The notes below the pieces were generated by a model that saw only the letters and a program-made list of their open reading frames with translations, did not search any database and was not told the origin of the DNA. From the IMG/VR virus record IMGVR_UViG_3300024520_000194, positions 1-39,583 of that record: DNA of 39,583 nucleotides. One strand, 5' to 3'. This DNA is from a virus. The position numbers and the translations under genes are program-made. Numbering within the stretch: position 1 is the first letter of the stretch; each line of letters begins with the position of its first letter. This document shows positions 1-9,833 of this stretch, piece after piece.

Positions 1-137
1 ATATGGGATTAAGCCTCTCTTGGAGATCACTTCGGACAGGCCATACCCCATTGAAGTCTCAGGTGTTTCAATAGATGTCAGTGTGGAAGGATAGTCATGG
101 CTTTTTGGGCAGCAGCCTCTTTCGCGCTCACCGCTTT
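1..137. repeat. Terminal overlap, left copy (same as 39447-39583)
   Basis: The first 137 bases match the last 137 bases of the window with one difference: position 11 is A, the matching position 39457 is C. The overlap covers the end of the tail tubular protein B gene and the start of the gp14-like gene. Such an overlap is what an assembler leaves when a circular or circularly permuted molecule is assembled as a line. It gives a unit length of 39,446 bp. A true short terminal repeat is possible but less likely, because the overlap lies inside late structural genes and not next to the terminase. Confidence 0.9.
2..94 (+). CDS. Tail tubular protein B, C-terminal end (duplicate of 36427-39540)
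   Basis: Only the last 30 codons and the TAG stop are present. They duplicate the end of the tail tubular protein B gene at the right end of the window. The single base difference at position 11 lies within this piece. It is a product of the contig closure and not a second gene. Confidence 0.9.
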   Translation, partial: YGIKPLLEITSDRPYPIEVSGVSIDVSVEG

Positions 138-492
138 TGGTGCGCTTAAGGGTAATAAGGACAAGAAGAAGGCCCGTAGTGCAGATGCGACGGTCACTGC
201 TAAAACCCTTAAGCAGGAGGCGTTCGAGATCGGTCGTGTTGAGCGGAAACGCGCAGCAAATGAGCGTTCGTTGCTTACTGCAGGGGGGATTTCGTCACGG
301 TCGGGGTCAGCGCAAGCGACTGAACGGGACACTATGAGGGAAGCCGCATATCAACAGGAGTCCGTCCTTGCTGGTTTACCAAAAGGCCATATTAATACAT
401 TAGCCTCGTTCCGTGGTGAGCCCAAGAAGCCGAGTTTAGTCGGCTACGTGCGCAAACTCGTCTTGCCACCGGACGACAGCGTTTCGATCTAG
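97..492 (+). CDS. gp14-like internal virion protein
   Basis: 131 residues. The N-terminus (about residues 3-17) is short and hydrophobic/alanine-rich, followed by a lysine-rich stretch and a long helical region rich in Glu, Arg, Ala and Gln. A Gly-Gly/Ser-rich turn near residues 62-72 reads AGGISSRSGSA, which resembles the conserved GS turn of small podovirus internal virion proteins. It starts two bases after tail tubular protein B and lies just before two giant proteins, the position of T7 gene 14 in the tail/ejection block. The expected role is the innermost ejectosome component that enters the host envelope during DNA delivery. The family call rests on position and pattern and not on strong sequence identity. 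The first 41 bases reappear at 39543-39583. Confidence 0.6.
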   Translation: MAFWAAASFALTAFGALKGNKDKKKARSADATVTAKTLKQEAFEIGRVERKRAANERSLLTAGGISSRSGSAQATERDTMREAAYQQESVLAGLPKGHINTLASFRGEPKKPSLVGYVRKLVLPPDDSVSI

Positions 493-504
493 ATAGAGGT
501 AGTA

Positions 505-3500
505 GTGGTTCAGATAAATATAAAAGGTGCGCAGGTTTCAGCCGCAAAGCACACCGTTGACGACAGTGCCTATAAGGCTGCTGTTGACCGCTATGAACGG
601 AACCAAAGCCTAGTGGGAGTTGCTCAGTCCGCTCTGAAGTTGGGGGCGTCATTAGACGCTGAGAAGAAGCAGAAAGCCGGGTCGAAGGCTGAAGGGCAAC
701 TGCAGACTTGGGACAAGACGGAGCGTGAAGGGTTGCTAAAGGACGCCACGGAGCGTGGTGACCTTGACGCCAAGAGGAACGAGTTCACTAACCTCTCTGG
801 AATAGGGGACGACCCATACTCCAGCCCTGCCTTTAAGCCTACGTATAAACCAGCCCTGGGTTCGCTGACCAAAATAGACGGTGGTAGCCCTGGAGTGAAC
901 TCAAGGCTTGAAGATCAAAAGACCATAGCATCATATGAGCAGCAAAAAGCATACGAGCAGGGCTATGACTCAAGCCTTTTGAGGAGCACCTTCGAGAACA
1001 TACCACCGGACGAGTTGGGTGTATTGAAACGGGCTGAAATAGCCATGGGGAATATGGATGCGCTTGAAGGGAAGTTCGTAGACCAGGGTGCTTCTGAAGA
1101 TTCCTTCACCGAAGTGTTCACTCAATACGTGCTAGGCAACCTGGAGCAAGAAACACCCGACACGATCATTGATTACCAGGGCGACTACTATGGCGAAATA
1201 GACGACGTCCTAGTTCGGGCGGGTGCGCCCTCTGAGGCTCGATATACAGCGAAGAAGATCCTCAACCAGAAGATTGTAGAAGAGGTCATGAGTGACCCTG
1301 GAGCGTTTGCTTTCAGGGTAAGGAATAACCAGAACGTGCAGGGTATCACCGAACGTGCTGGCCTACCTAGAGAAGTGTTGTCCAAACTTCAACGACAAAC
1401 TCGTAACTTCGAGGAGGTAGAGGCCAGGGTCAATGCCCCTAAAGGGATCGACATCGGGACTGTTTCGGGTTTCGCCTGGCTCCAGAAGAACCTTCCCCTT
1501 GGGGACGTCATTGAGTACGCGGAACACCATAACGATAAGATCCTCAGTAATGGCATGGATCCCGGTGACGAGAAACTGCTAATAACAGTCCCTCGCAGCG
1601 TTCCTGATTCTGCAGGTGGCGGCAGGATGATTTTTCATGAAGTTCCTGTGTCTACAGAGGTCCACCCAGGAGAGTTGGGGAACCTGCCACTAGGTTGGTC
1701 CCTTGCTTATCCGGTAAGTGGGGCCAGGGTCAGTGGCGCTGGCACTGGAGGACCGGGCGGATATTCCGTTGGTGGCGGCGGCGGCGGTGGCTCTCGTGGA
1801 AGAGTAGATCCAGACCCCCACCCTGATTTCGTTCCCGAAACCCACGACGGAATGATACGTAATGCGCTAACGGAGGCGTTTTTCCCCCAGGACTCTAAAT
1901 ACATAGATGAACTTGAGGGCAAAGACCAAGACGCTTCGATCGAGCAGATGATAAAGTTGGTTATGACGAAGTGGGACAACTCCCCAATGTCTAACCCTAA
2001 CCTCCCACTTAGCAAGGACACGATCAGCGCACAAGTTGCATGGTTAAGAGAAAAAGGCATGCATATGGGGATAGGGGGCGATGGGCTTCCGTCCGTTGTG
2101 TGGGATAGATACGGGCTTTTGGAACTGAGTGGCCAACAAGCGAGGGACCTCGGAATCCGCAAGCCCACGCAAGCAGATCTACCGGCCACCTTTACGTACC
2201 GTGGTAGCGGGGAGCCTACTCTTACGCTCCTGGACGGCACGCCCATCGTGAAACACACCGAGCCATGGTATGAGATGTTACAAAACGTGACGGTGGCGCT
2301 CACCGAAGGGGGCGAAGGGGGCGAGAATGCGTATGGCCCCTACTGGCTCAGTACAGGGATTCCGAATCCAACGGCGCTTGCGGAACTCTTTCAAGAAACC
2401 GCTACTGCCGACGGATTCGATTGGGGAGACTTCTCTCTTGACAGTGCGATGGCAAACTTTGCGGCGCTGATCCCAGACCCATTCGATCAAAAGGCTGCAC
2501 TGGAATCCATAGTAGCCTTGGATCCTGACGACCCTGATTTCGAGGAGCACGTGAATGCCATTCACGCAGGTCTGACCGCCGCAGAGGTAGTAGCGCTCGT
2601 CAAGACTGCGCAAACGGCCACGAATCTAGCGATCTATAAGAGTCATAGGATTCCACCCCTGTCATCTGTGGCGTCTAAGTTGGACCTTCTGCTGAAGCCT
2701 TCCCCGTCCTCGGCGGGCGCCTTAAGCAAAGATCAACTAATGGCTGTGTTGAAGCGCGCTGGAGCCACCACTGACGACATGGCAATGATACTTGCGAACG
2801 CCGCTGATGAAGTAGCAGCGAGCGGTGCCGGGGGAACCAGGGGTGCAGGCGCTGCCACGGCTAGAGCAAATAGAGCCCAGGCTATTTCGTGGTTAAGGGA
2901 CACGGTGAAAACGGATCGTGCGCTCTTGAAGATCGTAATGAAGGAACTGCGTAAGCCTGCAGTAGACGTGGCAAAGTCCGTGACAAAGTCCGTGGTGAAG
3001 GCTGTGGTTAAGTCACCATGGACCTTGGCCAAAGCGCTCTTTACCGTCAAGAACATTGTCAAGGGCGTCACGTACTATGCGGGTGAGTACACTTTCGGCG
3101 TCACAACGAAAGCGCTGCTGGGTCACGACAGGCAAAAAGACACTGACGAACTTCTTACCAGGGCGGGCCTTCCAACTGGAAGTCCCTGGAGTCACCTAGT
3201 CCAACTTGTTACTGAAGAGGGCGACCTTGATAGTCCTGGTGACTGGGTGAAGGGCGCAGGGCTTACTGTAGCGACAGCGGCAGACATGGCGATTGAGTAC
3301 TTCTCTCTGGGCCAACTATCCGTAGAGGAGATAGGCGCACTTGGTGCAGGGCTTGTTGCGAAGAGTCGCCAATCGTCTGGCCTAGTTACCCAGGAACGAC
3401 AACTACAAAGTCACCAGCGTGCCACTACTCGGACCGCTCTTGTTTCTAAGATAGTGCTAGCCACCGGGAATGTGTCAAGAAAATCCGCTCCAGCGGGCAC

Positions 3501-4953
3501 AACCATACAGGCGGAAGCGGTTACTGAAGCATGGCTCAGAAGCGTGCCTCTTCCCCCCGGCATACTGCCTCCTGGACTGGCGACAGACACGAGAAATCAC
3601 GAGTTGGAAGAAAGTGTCGCTGTGCTTGCGAATATCACCGGGGTGGATCCATCGAGAATCCATAACGCATTGTCCTCGAACGAAGTTGGGCGAATAGATC
3701 GGATCCCCCCTGAAGAATACGACGACGTAGTTCGAGAGTTGAATCATCTTGCCACTGGACGCTGGGTGAACCCGGACGTCACGCCAGAACAGGCTGCTCA
3801 GGCCCTTCAGGTACTGGGTCAATATGCTAATCATAATCCTGTGAACGTCGCCAACCTTTTAGATGAGGTGGCTGCCGGGTCATCCGCACCGGGGGACATT
3901 AGCGATCTAACTGCCAATCTAGACCTCAGTGAAGGTGGGCCTCTGTCGGACTATGTCTCCCGCTTTCGTGACTACTATAGCATTGAACCCGGCACAGAGA
4001 TCAACGTGGATCAATACACCAAGTGGGTAGCACTCGGCATGCCGCTCAGGGGCGCCGACGGTAAAGAGTTCTGGATGGCAAAGCCTCCGATACTTCCAGC
4101 GCTAATGATCGACGACCAGTTCGACTACAATAAGGTCGCTGCCCTGAACGTAAACTCTGAAACCGGGAAGTACACCTTCACCACATTCTTGTCAGAAGAC
4201 GCTCCTGGTTTTCTTGCATACCTAGAGGCTGAGAAGGTCACGCCGAGTAACCCTGCTGAAATGAAAGCGGCCTATGGCGACTTCCTTGAAATGGTAGACA
4301 ACAGTGCGCGTCGCAGTAATGCAGTAGGGGGGTTCCTGGACGACGGCTTATCCAAAGTCCTCAACGCTACGATCGAAGGGGCGGGTGCGATGGTGTCCCA
4401 CCTCGCTGCTGGATATGAGCGACGTGAGCAACTCATAGCAGCGCAACAGACCAGTGACACCATGCGGTACATGGGGGACTCGAACGTATCTATCCATGGC
4501 GAAGCCGCAACTGAGGCTGCATGGCTCAAGGATTTCCAGTCCAAGGCGCAGATTGCCCTGAGCGCTATTACACCAGGGAGCACGGGTTGGCCGTCACGTT
4601 ATGCTGATACACCCGAGGGTGCAATCTGGGACTTCACCAAAACGAAGACTGTTGAAGAAACGACGAGCGAGATCGAGCGGCGCATAGAACACTTGAATGA
4701 GAAGATATCCCTTGAATCGTCACGACCTCCGGCACGCTTCGGGTCAGACATTTCCCGTTCACGGGAGGAGAGGATTGCCCGTATGCAAGAATCCATAGTC
4801 ACGCTACGTGGGCTGGGTAACCAACTGCAACTAGGGCACACTGCATGGATGGATTCCCCTAGCGAAGCGCCCCTGCCATACCACGGTAAGGTAGGATTGC
4901 GTTGGCAGTCATACCATGGTCGATATCCTTGGGGGTCATACGATGGTGGATAG
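505..4953 (+). CDS. Large internal virion (ejection) protein 1
   Basis: 1,482 residues. The GTG start at 505 is preceded by AGAGGT six bases upstream. Long helical segments flank a very glycine-rich hinge (about residues 410-432, with seven consecutive Gly). Around residues 820-910 comes a Lys/Val-rich and partly hydrophobic stretch that could meet membranes. Place and size fit the T7 gp15/gp16 class of ejectosome proteins, which leave the capsid before the genome and form the trans-envelope channel. I see no lytic transglycosylase signature, unlike T7 gp16, although a divergent one cannot be excluded. The 3' end overlaps the next large gene, so the two are probably translated together. Function is inferred from position, length and composition. 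Confidence 0.6.
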   Translation: MVQINIKGAQVSAAKHTVDDSAYKAAVDRYERNQSLVGVAQSALKLGASLDAEKKQKAGSKAEGQLQTWDKTEREGLLKDATERGDLDAKRNEFTNLSGIGDDPYSSPAFKPTYKPALGSLTKIDGGSPGVNSRLEDQKTIASYEQQKAYEQGYDSSLLRSTFENIPPDELGVLKRAEIAMGNMDALEGKFVDQGASEDSFTEVFTQYVLGNLEQETPDTIIDYQGDYYGEIDDVLVRAGAPSEARYTAKKILNQKIVEEVMSDPGAFAFRVRNNQNVQGITERAGLPREVLSKLQRQTRNFEEVEARVNAPKGIDIGTVSGFAWLQKNLPLGDVIEYAEHHNDKILSNGMDPGDEKLLITVPRSVPDSAGGGRMIFHEVPVSTEVHPGELGNLPLGWSLAYPVSGARVSGAGTGGPGGYSVGGGGGGGSRGRVDPDPHPDFVPETHDGMIRNALTEAFFPQDSKYIDELEGKDQDASIEQMIKLVMTKWDNSPMSNPNLPLSKDTISAQVAWLREKGMHMGIGGDGLPSVVWDRYGLLELSGQQARDLGIRKPTQADLPATFTYRGSGEPTLTLLDGTPIVKHTEPWYEMLQNVTVALTEGGEGGENAYGPYWLSTGIPNPTALAELFQETATADGFDWGDFSLDSAMANFAALIPDPFDQKAALESIVALDPDDPDFEEHVNAIHAGLTAAEVVALVKTAQTATNLAIYKSHRIPPLSSVASKLDLLLKPSPSSAGALSKDQLMAVLKRAGATTDDMAMILANAADEVAASGAGGTRGAGAATARANRAQAISWLRDTVKTDRALLKIVMKELRKPAVDVAKSVTKSVVKAVVKSPWTLAKALFTVKNIVKGVTYYAGEYTFGVTTKALLGHDRQKDTDELLTRAGLPTGSPWSHLVQLVTEEGDLDSPGDWVKGAGLTVATAADMAIEYFSLGQLSVEEIGALGAGLVAKSRQSSGLVTQERQLQSHQRATTRTALVSKIVLATGNVSRKSAPAGTTIQAEAVTEAWLRSVPLPPGILPPGLATDTRNHELEESVAVLANITGVDPSRIHNALSSNEVGRIDRIPPEEYDDVVRELNHLATGRWVNPDVTPEQAAQALQVLGQYANHNPVNVANLLDEVAAGSSAPGDISDLTANLDLSEGGPLSDYVSRFRDYYSIEPGTEINVDQYTKWVALGMPLRGADGKEFWMAKPPILPALMIDDQFDYNKVAALNVNSETGKYTFTTFLSEDAPGFLAYLEAEKVTPSNPAEMKAAYGDFLEMVDNSARRSNAVGGFLDDGLSKVLNATIEGAGAMVSHLAAGYERREQLIAAQQTSDTMRYMGDSNVSIHGEAATEAAWLKDFQSKAQIALSAITPGSTGWPSRYADTPEGAIWDFTKTKTVEETTSEIERRIEHLNEKISLESSRPPARFGSDISRSREERIARMQESIVTLRGLGNQLQLGHTAWMDSPSEAPLPYHGKVGLRWQSYHGRYPWGSYDGG

Positions 4954-7900
4954 CCCAAGAGCCCCCGCCTTCGCCGGGCAAGCATACACTGGGAGGAGAT
5001 CATGGACTCCAACCTTTAACTCCGGAGTCACGCAACCAGGGCTGGCTAGCGAATCCTCAACTGTGGGTGCTTATGTTCGCCAGGAGTTAGGGGTAGTGGG
5101 TAGCGCTAGTAGGTTATATGAAAACTCTGATCTGGCGATCACTGGAAATGACCCACTATTCGCAGGCGTAGCGAGATGGGCTTATGGGTTATCGGGATCA
5201 GTAGCCGCTATGGTCGGCCCTAAAAACCAGCAGGAATACGCAGCGCTAATAGACGAAAGCGTTGACGACGTGTACTCTTCCGTACTCGTTGACCTCTTCG
5301 GCTACACTCCAGTCGAGGGAGCCTACAGGGGCCCTGTTCCCCCGAATATCGCAGAGCATAAGGCGTCCGAGTTCCTGCAGAGGATCAATGCGGAGTCCAC
5401 CCTTGAAGGGCGCAATGCCATCCTGTTTCAGATTCAACAAGAGGCCCGTGACCGTGAGGCTATCTCTAGAGCGGGGATAGCAAAACTTCTTGCCGTGGGG
5501 CTGCTTGCATTACCCTTTGATGAGTCCTTCTGGATTGACCTATACGTTACCAAGGGAGCCCTCAAGTTGAATCGGGTTCAACAGATGGCGCGCATGCATA
5601 AGATTATTGGCGCGGCAGGACTAGGTGCTGTAGGCGCTGGTGTTTCTGGAGGGATCAGGGAGGCCGTCCTGTTCAAGGGTCAGTATACCAGGACAGCCGA
5701 AGAGGTACTCAGGAATATAAAGATTGAAGCGGCCTTTGGTGGCATCATGGGTGGTGCGATAGGGACCATGAGCACGGCATACAGGGCAGCAGTGCGAGCA
5801 CGCTACGGAGCCGACACTGTCCATGATGCGATCGTGACGGCCACTGACTCGATCGCTGCTAATCTTGCTAGCAACCCACGTCTGGCGGGGCGAGTGACTA
5901 ACCTGCTTGACGCTTTCCAGGCCGACCGGAACATAGACGACGCTGTGCTTGACTCCGTGCTTGACGATGTGCTTGACGGTTCCGGTAACCAACACATAGT
6001 TGAACTGGTTGGGCTAAGGAAGGGGACGTGGAGAAACTCCCTCTTGAATAAGTTCTTCTTCCTGACCCCTAACATACGGTTTGCTTCCTCTAGACTGACA
6101 AAGCCACGAGAACTGATCGACCAGTTGACCAATACGGGCCTGGCAAAGGAGGGTGGCACTGGAGGGACTAGCCTTGAGCGACTGAAGATACTCATGGAGG
6201 TTCAGCAAGATGCTTCACGTATGGAAGCCGTGGATATATTCCGACTAGCAGAATCTGAGGGTTCCAACATTAAGGATCAGGTCGCATTTGATCGTGCCGT
6301 AGAAATGTTATACCGAAGGGATCCGACAGGTACGTTCGACGTGCCCGATCGAATCGAGTATTCCGACCGGGGTGTATCAATAAACGTCCTTGAACTAACC
6401 GAACCAATCAATGCCCGAGGTAAAAAAGCGCTGAAGGCAGCGACCCAGAAGTTCCAAGAAGAGCAGAAAGTGTATGACCTATTGGCCGTCCAGTCGGGAT
6501 ATGTTGACGCCAATAGCATGGCCAAGATTAGAAAGTTCTACCGTGACACGCATGGCGAGAACTTTGTTCACCGGATCATTGACCGTGACGCAGTGTTCGC
6601 TGATCGAGAGGCTGTGCACGAGGCTGTAATGCGTGGGCTTGCTGACCTGCACGCAAAGCGCGGACCTGAACTGCAGGCAGAGATAACGGCACTCCGAGCC
6701 GAGATAGATAGAGTGCGTCTTGCTGAAAGCAATGGCGCCGATTCTACACAAGCGGCCAGTGAGATAGAGCGCTTAGAGATCGACGTCCATAACCTTGAGG
6801 TTGACCTTCAGTCCATGGTGCCTGACGCAACACGGGCTAGTAATATTGTGGGCAACTGGATGGCCAGCGCCGACGGGTATATCCGCCCGAGTATGAGTAC
6901 AGGAGAACGCACTGTCTTAATCAAGGACGAGTTCCTGGAGCCCTGGTTAATCCAAAGCGTGGAGGCCCAACGCTCCGCCTTCTACTCAAACACAGGCTTG
7001 AAGGGGATTGCCTTCCAGAAACTAGGGAGCAGGGAGTCCCTTAAGTACGTCAGGAGATCAATAGAACTCCACCAGAAGATGGACGAACTCGATACCAAGA
7101 TAGCAGGGGCGCCTGACGCTGCCACTAGAGATCGGTATTACAATCAACTCCAAGAGCACTTGGAAGAGATCGACGTCATCACCCAATCCGCTCGGTTGTA
7201 TAACGACATGAGGTTGGCCACCACCCTGGACGAAGCGACCTTGGGGTTGTCCCTTAATAAGGTACGCACCATGGAGAGGCGCCTACTCAACGCTTCAAGG
7301 ACGGGCAACCGATCGGAGTTCAACCGGGCAGTGGCTGAGTTCAATACCACCTCAAAAGAGTTCGTGGGGACGCATGCCCTTCTTGGGGATCCAGGCACGA
7401 AGGCAAGCGGGAAGATCTCAGAACACAAGGATATCAGGATCTTCAGGAATCGAGGCGACGCCTACGTTGGTATGGACGCAGAGATCCGATCAGCATTGTC
7501 CGAGGACCCGATGGTCATGGACGCAAGGGGGCAAGTCAGGGCCGCCCGTGTGGAATCACTAGCCGAACGTAATCGAATCCAAGCGCTAGAGATCGGTGAC
7601 AACAGCGACTATCGCAACTTCCGAATGGAAGCAAGCATGGAGCGGGAAGTTGCTGCGGGGGGATACAAGGCGAAGGATACGAAAGAACTGAAGAGGATCA
7701 TAAATGACCTGAAGGTGATTAACGAAAGGATCATGGGAGTTAGAGGATCTGACCCGTCGGATCCATGGAAAAACCTTGGGCCTTTGTTCCGTAACTACAA
7801 CTACATGACTTCGATGGGAGCGGTAACTCTTTCGAGTTTCCCTGACGTAGCCATGGGGGTATTCACTTCTGGTCTTGGCCCGTATGTTTCCTCACTCTAT

Positions 7901-9298
7901 CGCTATGGAAGACATACTGTCAAAAGGATGGTTAGTTCTGCGGAGCCAGACGAGAAGTTCTTCATGATGGACATGACCCACTCACTAGAAGCCAACGCCA
8001 CGGGCGCGCGAATACGTGAGATCATGCAGTTCAAACGAGAAGGGGCCCAGGACTACAGTAGACAGAAACAAACCATAGGCAAGAGGGTATACGAAGCGAG
8101 TAAGACCGGGTCAGAAGCCATGACTAGGTACTCCCTTCTCGGGAGTTGGAATGGTTTCTGGAAAGCAGTGAACAATGGCGCTGCCGCCTCCAGGATAGGA
8201 CGAATCGCTAATAAACTTGGGGCAGGAAGAAACGTAAGCAAGAGCGACCGACGATTCTTGGACATGCTTGGCTTGAACGAGGTTGACGTAAAGGATATGG
8301 ACGTCCTTTATAAAACCTTCGGGCGCACCGAGTCCACTGGCCTTGGGGCTAAGTTCCACTACACCATGTCACAGTCGTGGCAGGGTGCCGTCGGCAACCT
8401 TAACTCTACCCGTGTTGCCCAACTGAAGTCCCGCCTCAATGGATCATTAAGCCTCAACAGCGACCTATCAATCGTAACTCCAGGTGCAGGATCACTCCCG
8501 AGTATGGTGGATAAGTCCGAAGGCTTTTCCATGATATTCCAGTTCAAAAGGTTCTTCTTCACCGCAACGGAGAACGTGCTCCTGCCCATGATTCAACGTG
8601 GCATAGGGCGTGGTGAGGGTCAGGCTCTCATGGCTGGTGCTGGGTTGATCTTCATGGGGGGGCTCGTCACTGCGGCCAAGTCAGTGCTGAAGGGGCAGGA
8701 TCCGTTCCCACACATTTCACTCGACGCTGGGATAGGTGAAGGCTTCCGAAGAACCCGGTCAACCAAACAAGAGTACTACAATAACGTGGTCTCTTTGATG
8801 GTTAATGCCGTAGACCGATCAGGCATTCTAGGAATCATGGCTGACCCCATGAACATTGCGTCCAAGGCCGGGTACGACCCGATACAGATTATATCCGGTG
8901 GCTCTGATAGTCTTGGCAGGGCCAAGTCAAAGCCTATCCTCGAAATGCTTGGCGGCCCGACGGCAGGGAAAGCGCAGACCATGTTCGAGGCTGCGGGGTC
9001 AATGATAGGGTTGCTCACTGGGGTGGACAAACTCACACCTGCGGCTACTAAAGATTTCATGGCACTGGTCCCATTCCAGAACCTACTGCCCTTCACCATG
9101 GTAGCCAACACCAGTTTCTCACTGCTCGAAGCGAACGACAAAGCAGAAAGACAGATGCGTATCGCGCCCGACCTGGGCGCCAAAACAGCCGCGGATTTCT
9201 ACTACGACCAGTTCCGCTTCATAGAGCACAGGCTCGCCCCGTTACTTGTTGAAACAGATTACTCCAACTACTCCCCCAGAACAGCGATTGTACAATAA
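4916..9298 (+). CDS. Large internal virion (ejection) protein 2
   Basis: 1,460 residues from ATG 4916. An ATG at 4943 has GGGGG seven bases upstream and may be the true start; it would overlap the previous stop by 11 bases. Two glycine-rich hydrophobic segments (about residues 228-250 and 274-292, for example AAGLGAVGAGVSGG) look membrane-active. A charged coiled-coil region follows at about 570-640. A second Gly/Ala hydrophobic patch lies near residues 1235-1265. This is the pattern of the large ejectosome protein (T7 gp16 C-terminal part, P22-type injection proteins). No peptidoglycan hydrolase motif is visible. It is the last large structural gene before a run of very small ones. Confidence 0.6.
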   Translation: MVDILGGHTMVDSPRAPAFAGQAYTGRRSWTPTFNSGVTQPGLASESSTVGAYVRQELGVVGSASRLYENSDLAITGNDPLFAGVARWAYGLSGSVAAMVGPKNQQEYAALIDESVDDVYSSVLVDLFGYTPVEGAYRGPVPPNIAEHKASEFLQRINAESTLEGRNAILFQIQQEARDREAISRAGIAKLLAVGLLALPFDESFWIDLYVTKGALKLNRVQQMARMHKIIGAAGLGAVGAGVSGGIREAVLFKGQYTRTAEEVLRNIKIEAAFGGIMGGAIGTMSTAYRAAVRARYGADTVHDAIVTATDSIAANLASNPRLAGRVTNLLDAFQADRNIDDAVLDSVLDDVLDGSGNQHIVELVGLRKGTWRNSLLNKFFFLTPNIRFASSRLTKPRELIDQLTNTGLAKEGGTGGTSLERLKILMEVQQDASRMEAVDIFRLAESEGSNIKDQVAFDRAVEMLYRRDPTGTFDVPDRIEYSDRGVSINVLELTEPINARGKKALKAATQKFQEEQKVYDLLAVQSGYVDANSMAKIRKFYRDTHGENFVHRIIDRDAVFADREAVHEAVMRGLADLHAKRGPELQAEITALRAEIDRVRLAESNGADSTQAASEIERLEIDVHNLEVDLQSMVPDATRASNIVGNWMASADGYIRPSMSTGERTVLIKDEFLEPWLIQSVEAQRSAFYSNTGLKGIAFQKLGSRESLKYVRRSIELHQKMDELDTKIAGAPDAATRDRYYNQLQEHLEEIDVITQSARLYNDMRLATTLDEATLGLSLNKVRTMERRLLNASRTGNRSEFNRAVAEFNTTSKEFVGTHALLGDPGTKASGKISEHKDIRIFRNRGDAYVGMDAEIRSALSEDPMVMDARGQVRAARVESLAERNRIQALEIGDNSDYRNFRMEASMEREVAAGGYKAKDTKELKRIINDLKVINERIMGVRGSDPSDPWKNLGPLFRNYNYMTSMGAVTLSSFPDVAMGVFTSGLGPYVSSLYRYGRHTVKRMVSSAEPDEKFFMMDMTHSLEANATGARIREIMQFKREGAQDYSRQKQTIGKRVYEASKTGSEAMTRYSLLGSWNGFWKAVNNGAAASRIGRIANKLGAGRNVSKSDRRFLDMLGLNEVDVKDMDVLYKTFGRTESTGLGAKFHYTMSQSWQGAVGNLNSTRVAQLKSRLNGSLSLNSDLSIVTPGAGSLPSMVDKSEGFSMIFQFKRFFFTATENVLLPMIQRGIGRGEGQALMAGAGLIFMGGLVTAAKSVLKGQDPFPHISLDAGIGEGFRRTRSTKQEYYNNVVSLMVNAVDRSGILGIMADPMNIASKAGYDPIQIISGGSDSLGRAKSKPILEMLGGPTAGKAQTMFEAAGSMIGLLTGVDKLTPAATKDFMALVPFQNLLPFTMVANTSFSLLEANDKAERQMRIAPDLGAKTAADFYYDQFRFIEHRLAPLLVETDYSNYSPRTAIVQ

Positions 9299-9300
9299 CC

Positions 9301-9519
9301 ATGGAAGATCTACTAAAAGAGTTGGTATTGCAGGCCCCTGCCGCAGGTTGCATACTGATAGTAGTCGTTGCGTTCCTACGCCATTTGTCCAAGCACAACG
9401 AGTCGATGGCTAAGGCGCTAAAGGAGAACAGTGACGCTATCTGCCAGGTGGCGAGTGCTCTAGCGAGGCTTGAGAGCCGGGTCACTGAGTTAAGGTATGA
9501 CCGCCGGAGAGGAGAGTAG
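9301..9519 (+). CDS. Small single-span membrane protein, holin candidate
   Basis: 72 residues, starting two bases after the ejection protein stop. Residues about 10-28 are one hydrophobic span (APAAGCILIVVVAFLRHL); the rest is an amphipathic, probably coiled-coil tail with a basic end (DRRRGE). No Shine-Dalgarno is evident, so translation is probably coupled to the gene upstream. Small one-span proteins with a coiled-coil tail are common in phage lysis regions, so a holin or pinholin role is possible. No recognisable endolysin lies next to it, which weakens that call. Confidence 0.5.
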   Translation: MEDLLKELVLQAPAAGCILIVVVAFLRHLSKHNESMAKALKENSDAICQVASALARLESRVTELRYDRRRGE

Positions 9520-9831
9520 TTGAGCAAGGGAAAGATCATCCTCGCTGCTGCCCGAGGTGTCCGTCGTCTTCTCAGGAGGGCCCCGGCAAAACGCCCGGTG
9601 GCTCCGAGATTCTCTACCTTCCGTCAACGCCATGCCAAGGAGCAAACCAAAGCGCTTGACGCATATGCCATTAAGGTTTCATTGGTAACAGGGACTACAA
9701 CGTCCGCAGTGGCGCTGTACGCACACGCTAAAAAGAAACGCCTAACCAGAAGAAAGTTGGTGATCCCATCTAAGGCTCCGGTTAGACACTTCAACGCCAG
9801 TAAGGCAATCAACCGGACCAGGAAGAGGTAA
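9520..9831 (+). CDS. Highly basic small protein A
   Basis: 103 residues with a TTG start directly after the previous stop and a strong GGAGAGGAG just upstream. The protein is extremely rich in Arg and Lys: an N-terminal RGVRRLLRRAPAKR block, a small-residue/hydrophobic middle (VTGTTTSAVALYAHA) and a basic C-terminus ending RTRKR. It matches no family I can name. Two later genes (10148-10693 and 10693-11289) have the same composition and a similar M(S/G)KxK start. Possible roles are nucleic-acid binding in the virion or membrane disruption; neither is shown by the sequence. Confidence 0.65.
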   Translation: MSKGKIILAAARGVRRLLRRAPAKRPVAPRFSTFRQRHAKEQTKALDAYAIKVSLVTGTTTSAVALYAHAKKKRLTRRKLVIPSKAPVRHFNASKAINRTRKR

Positions 9832-9833
9832 CT

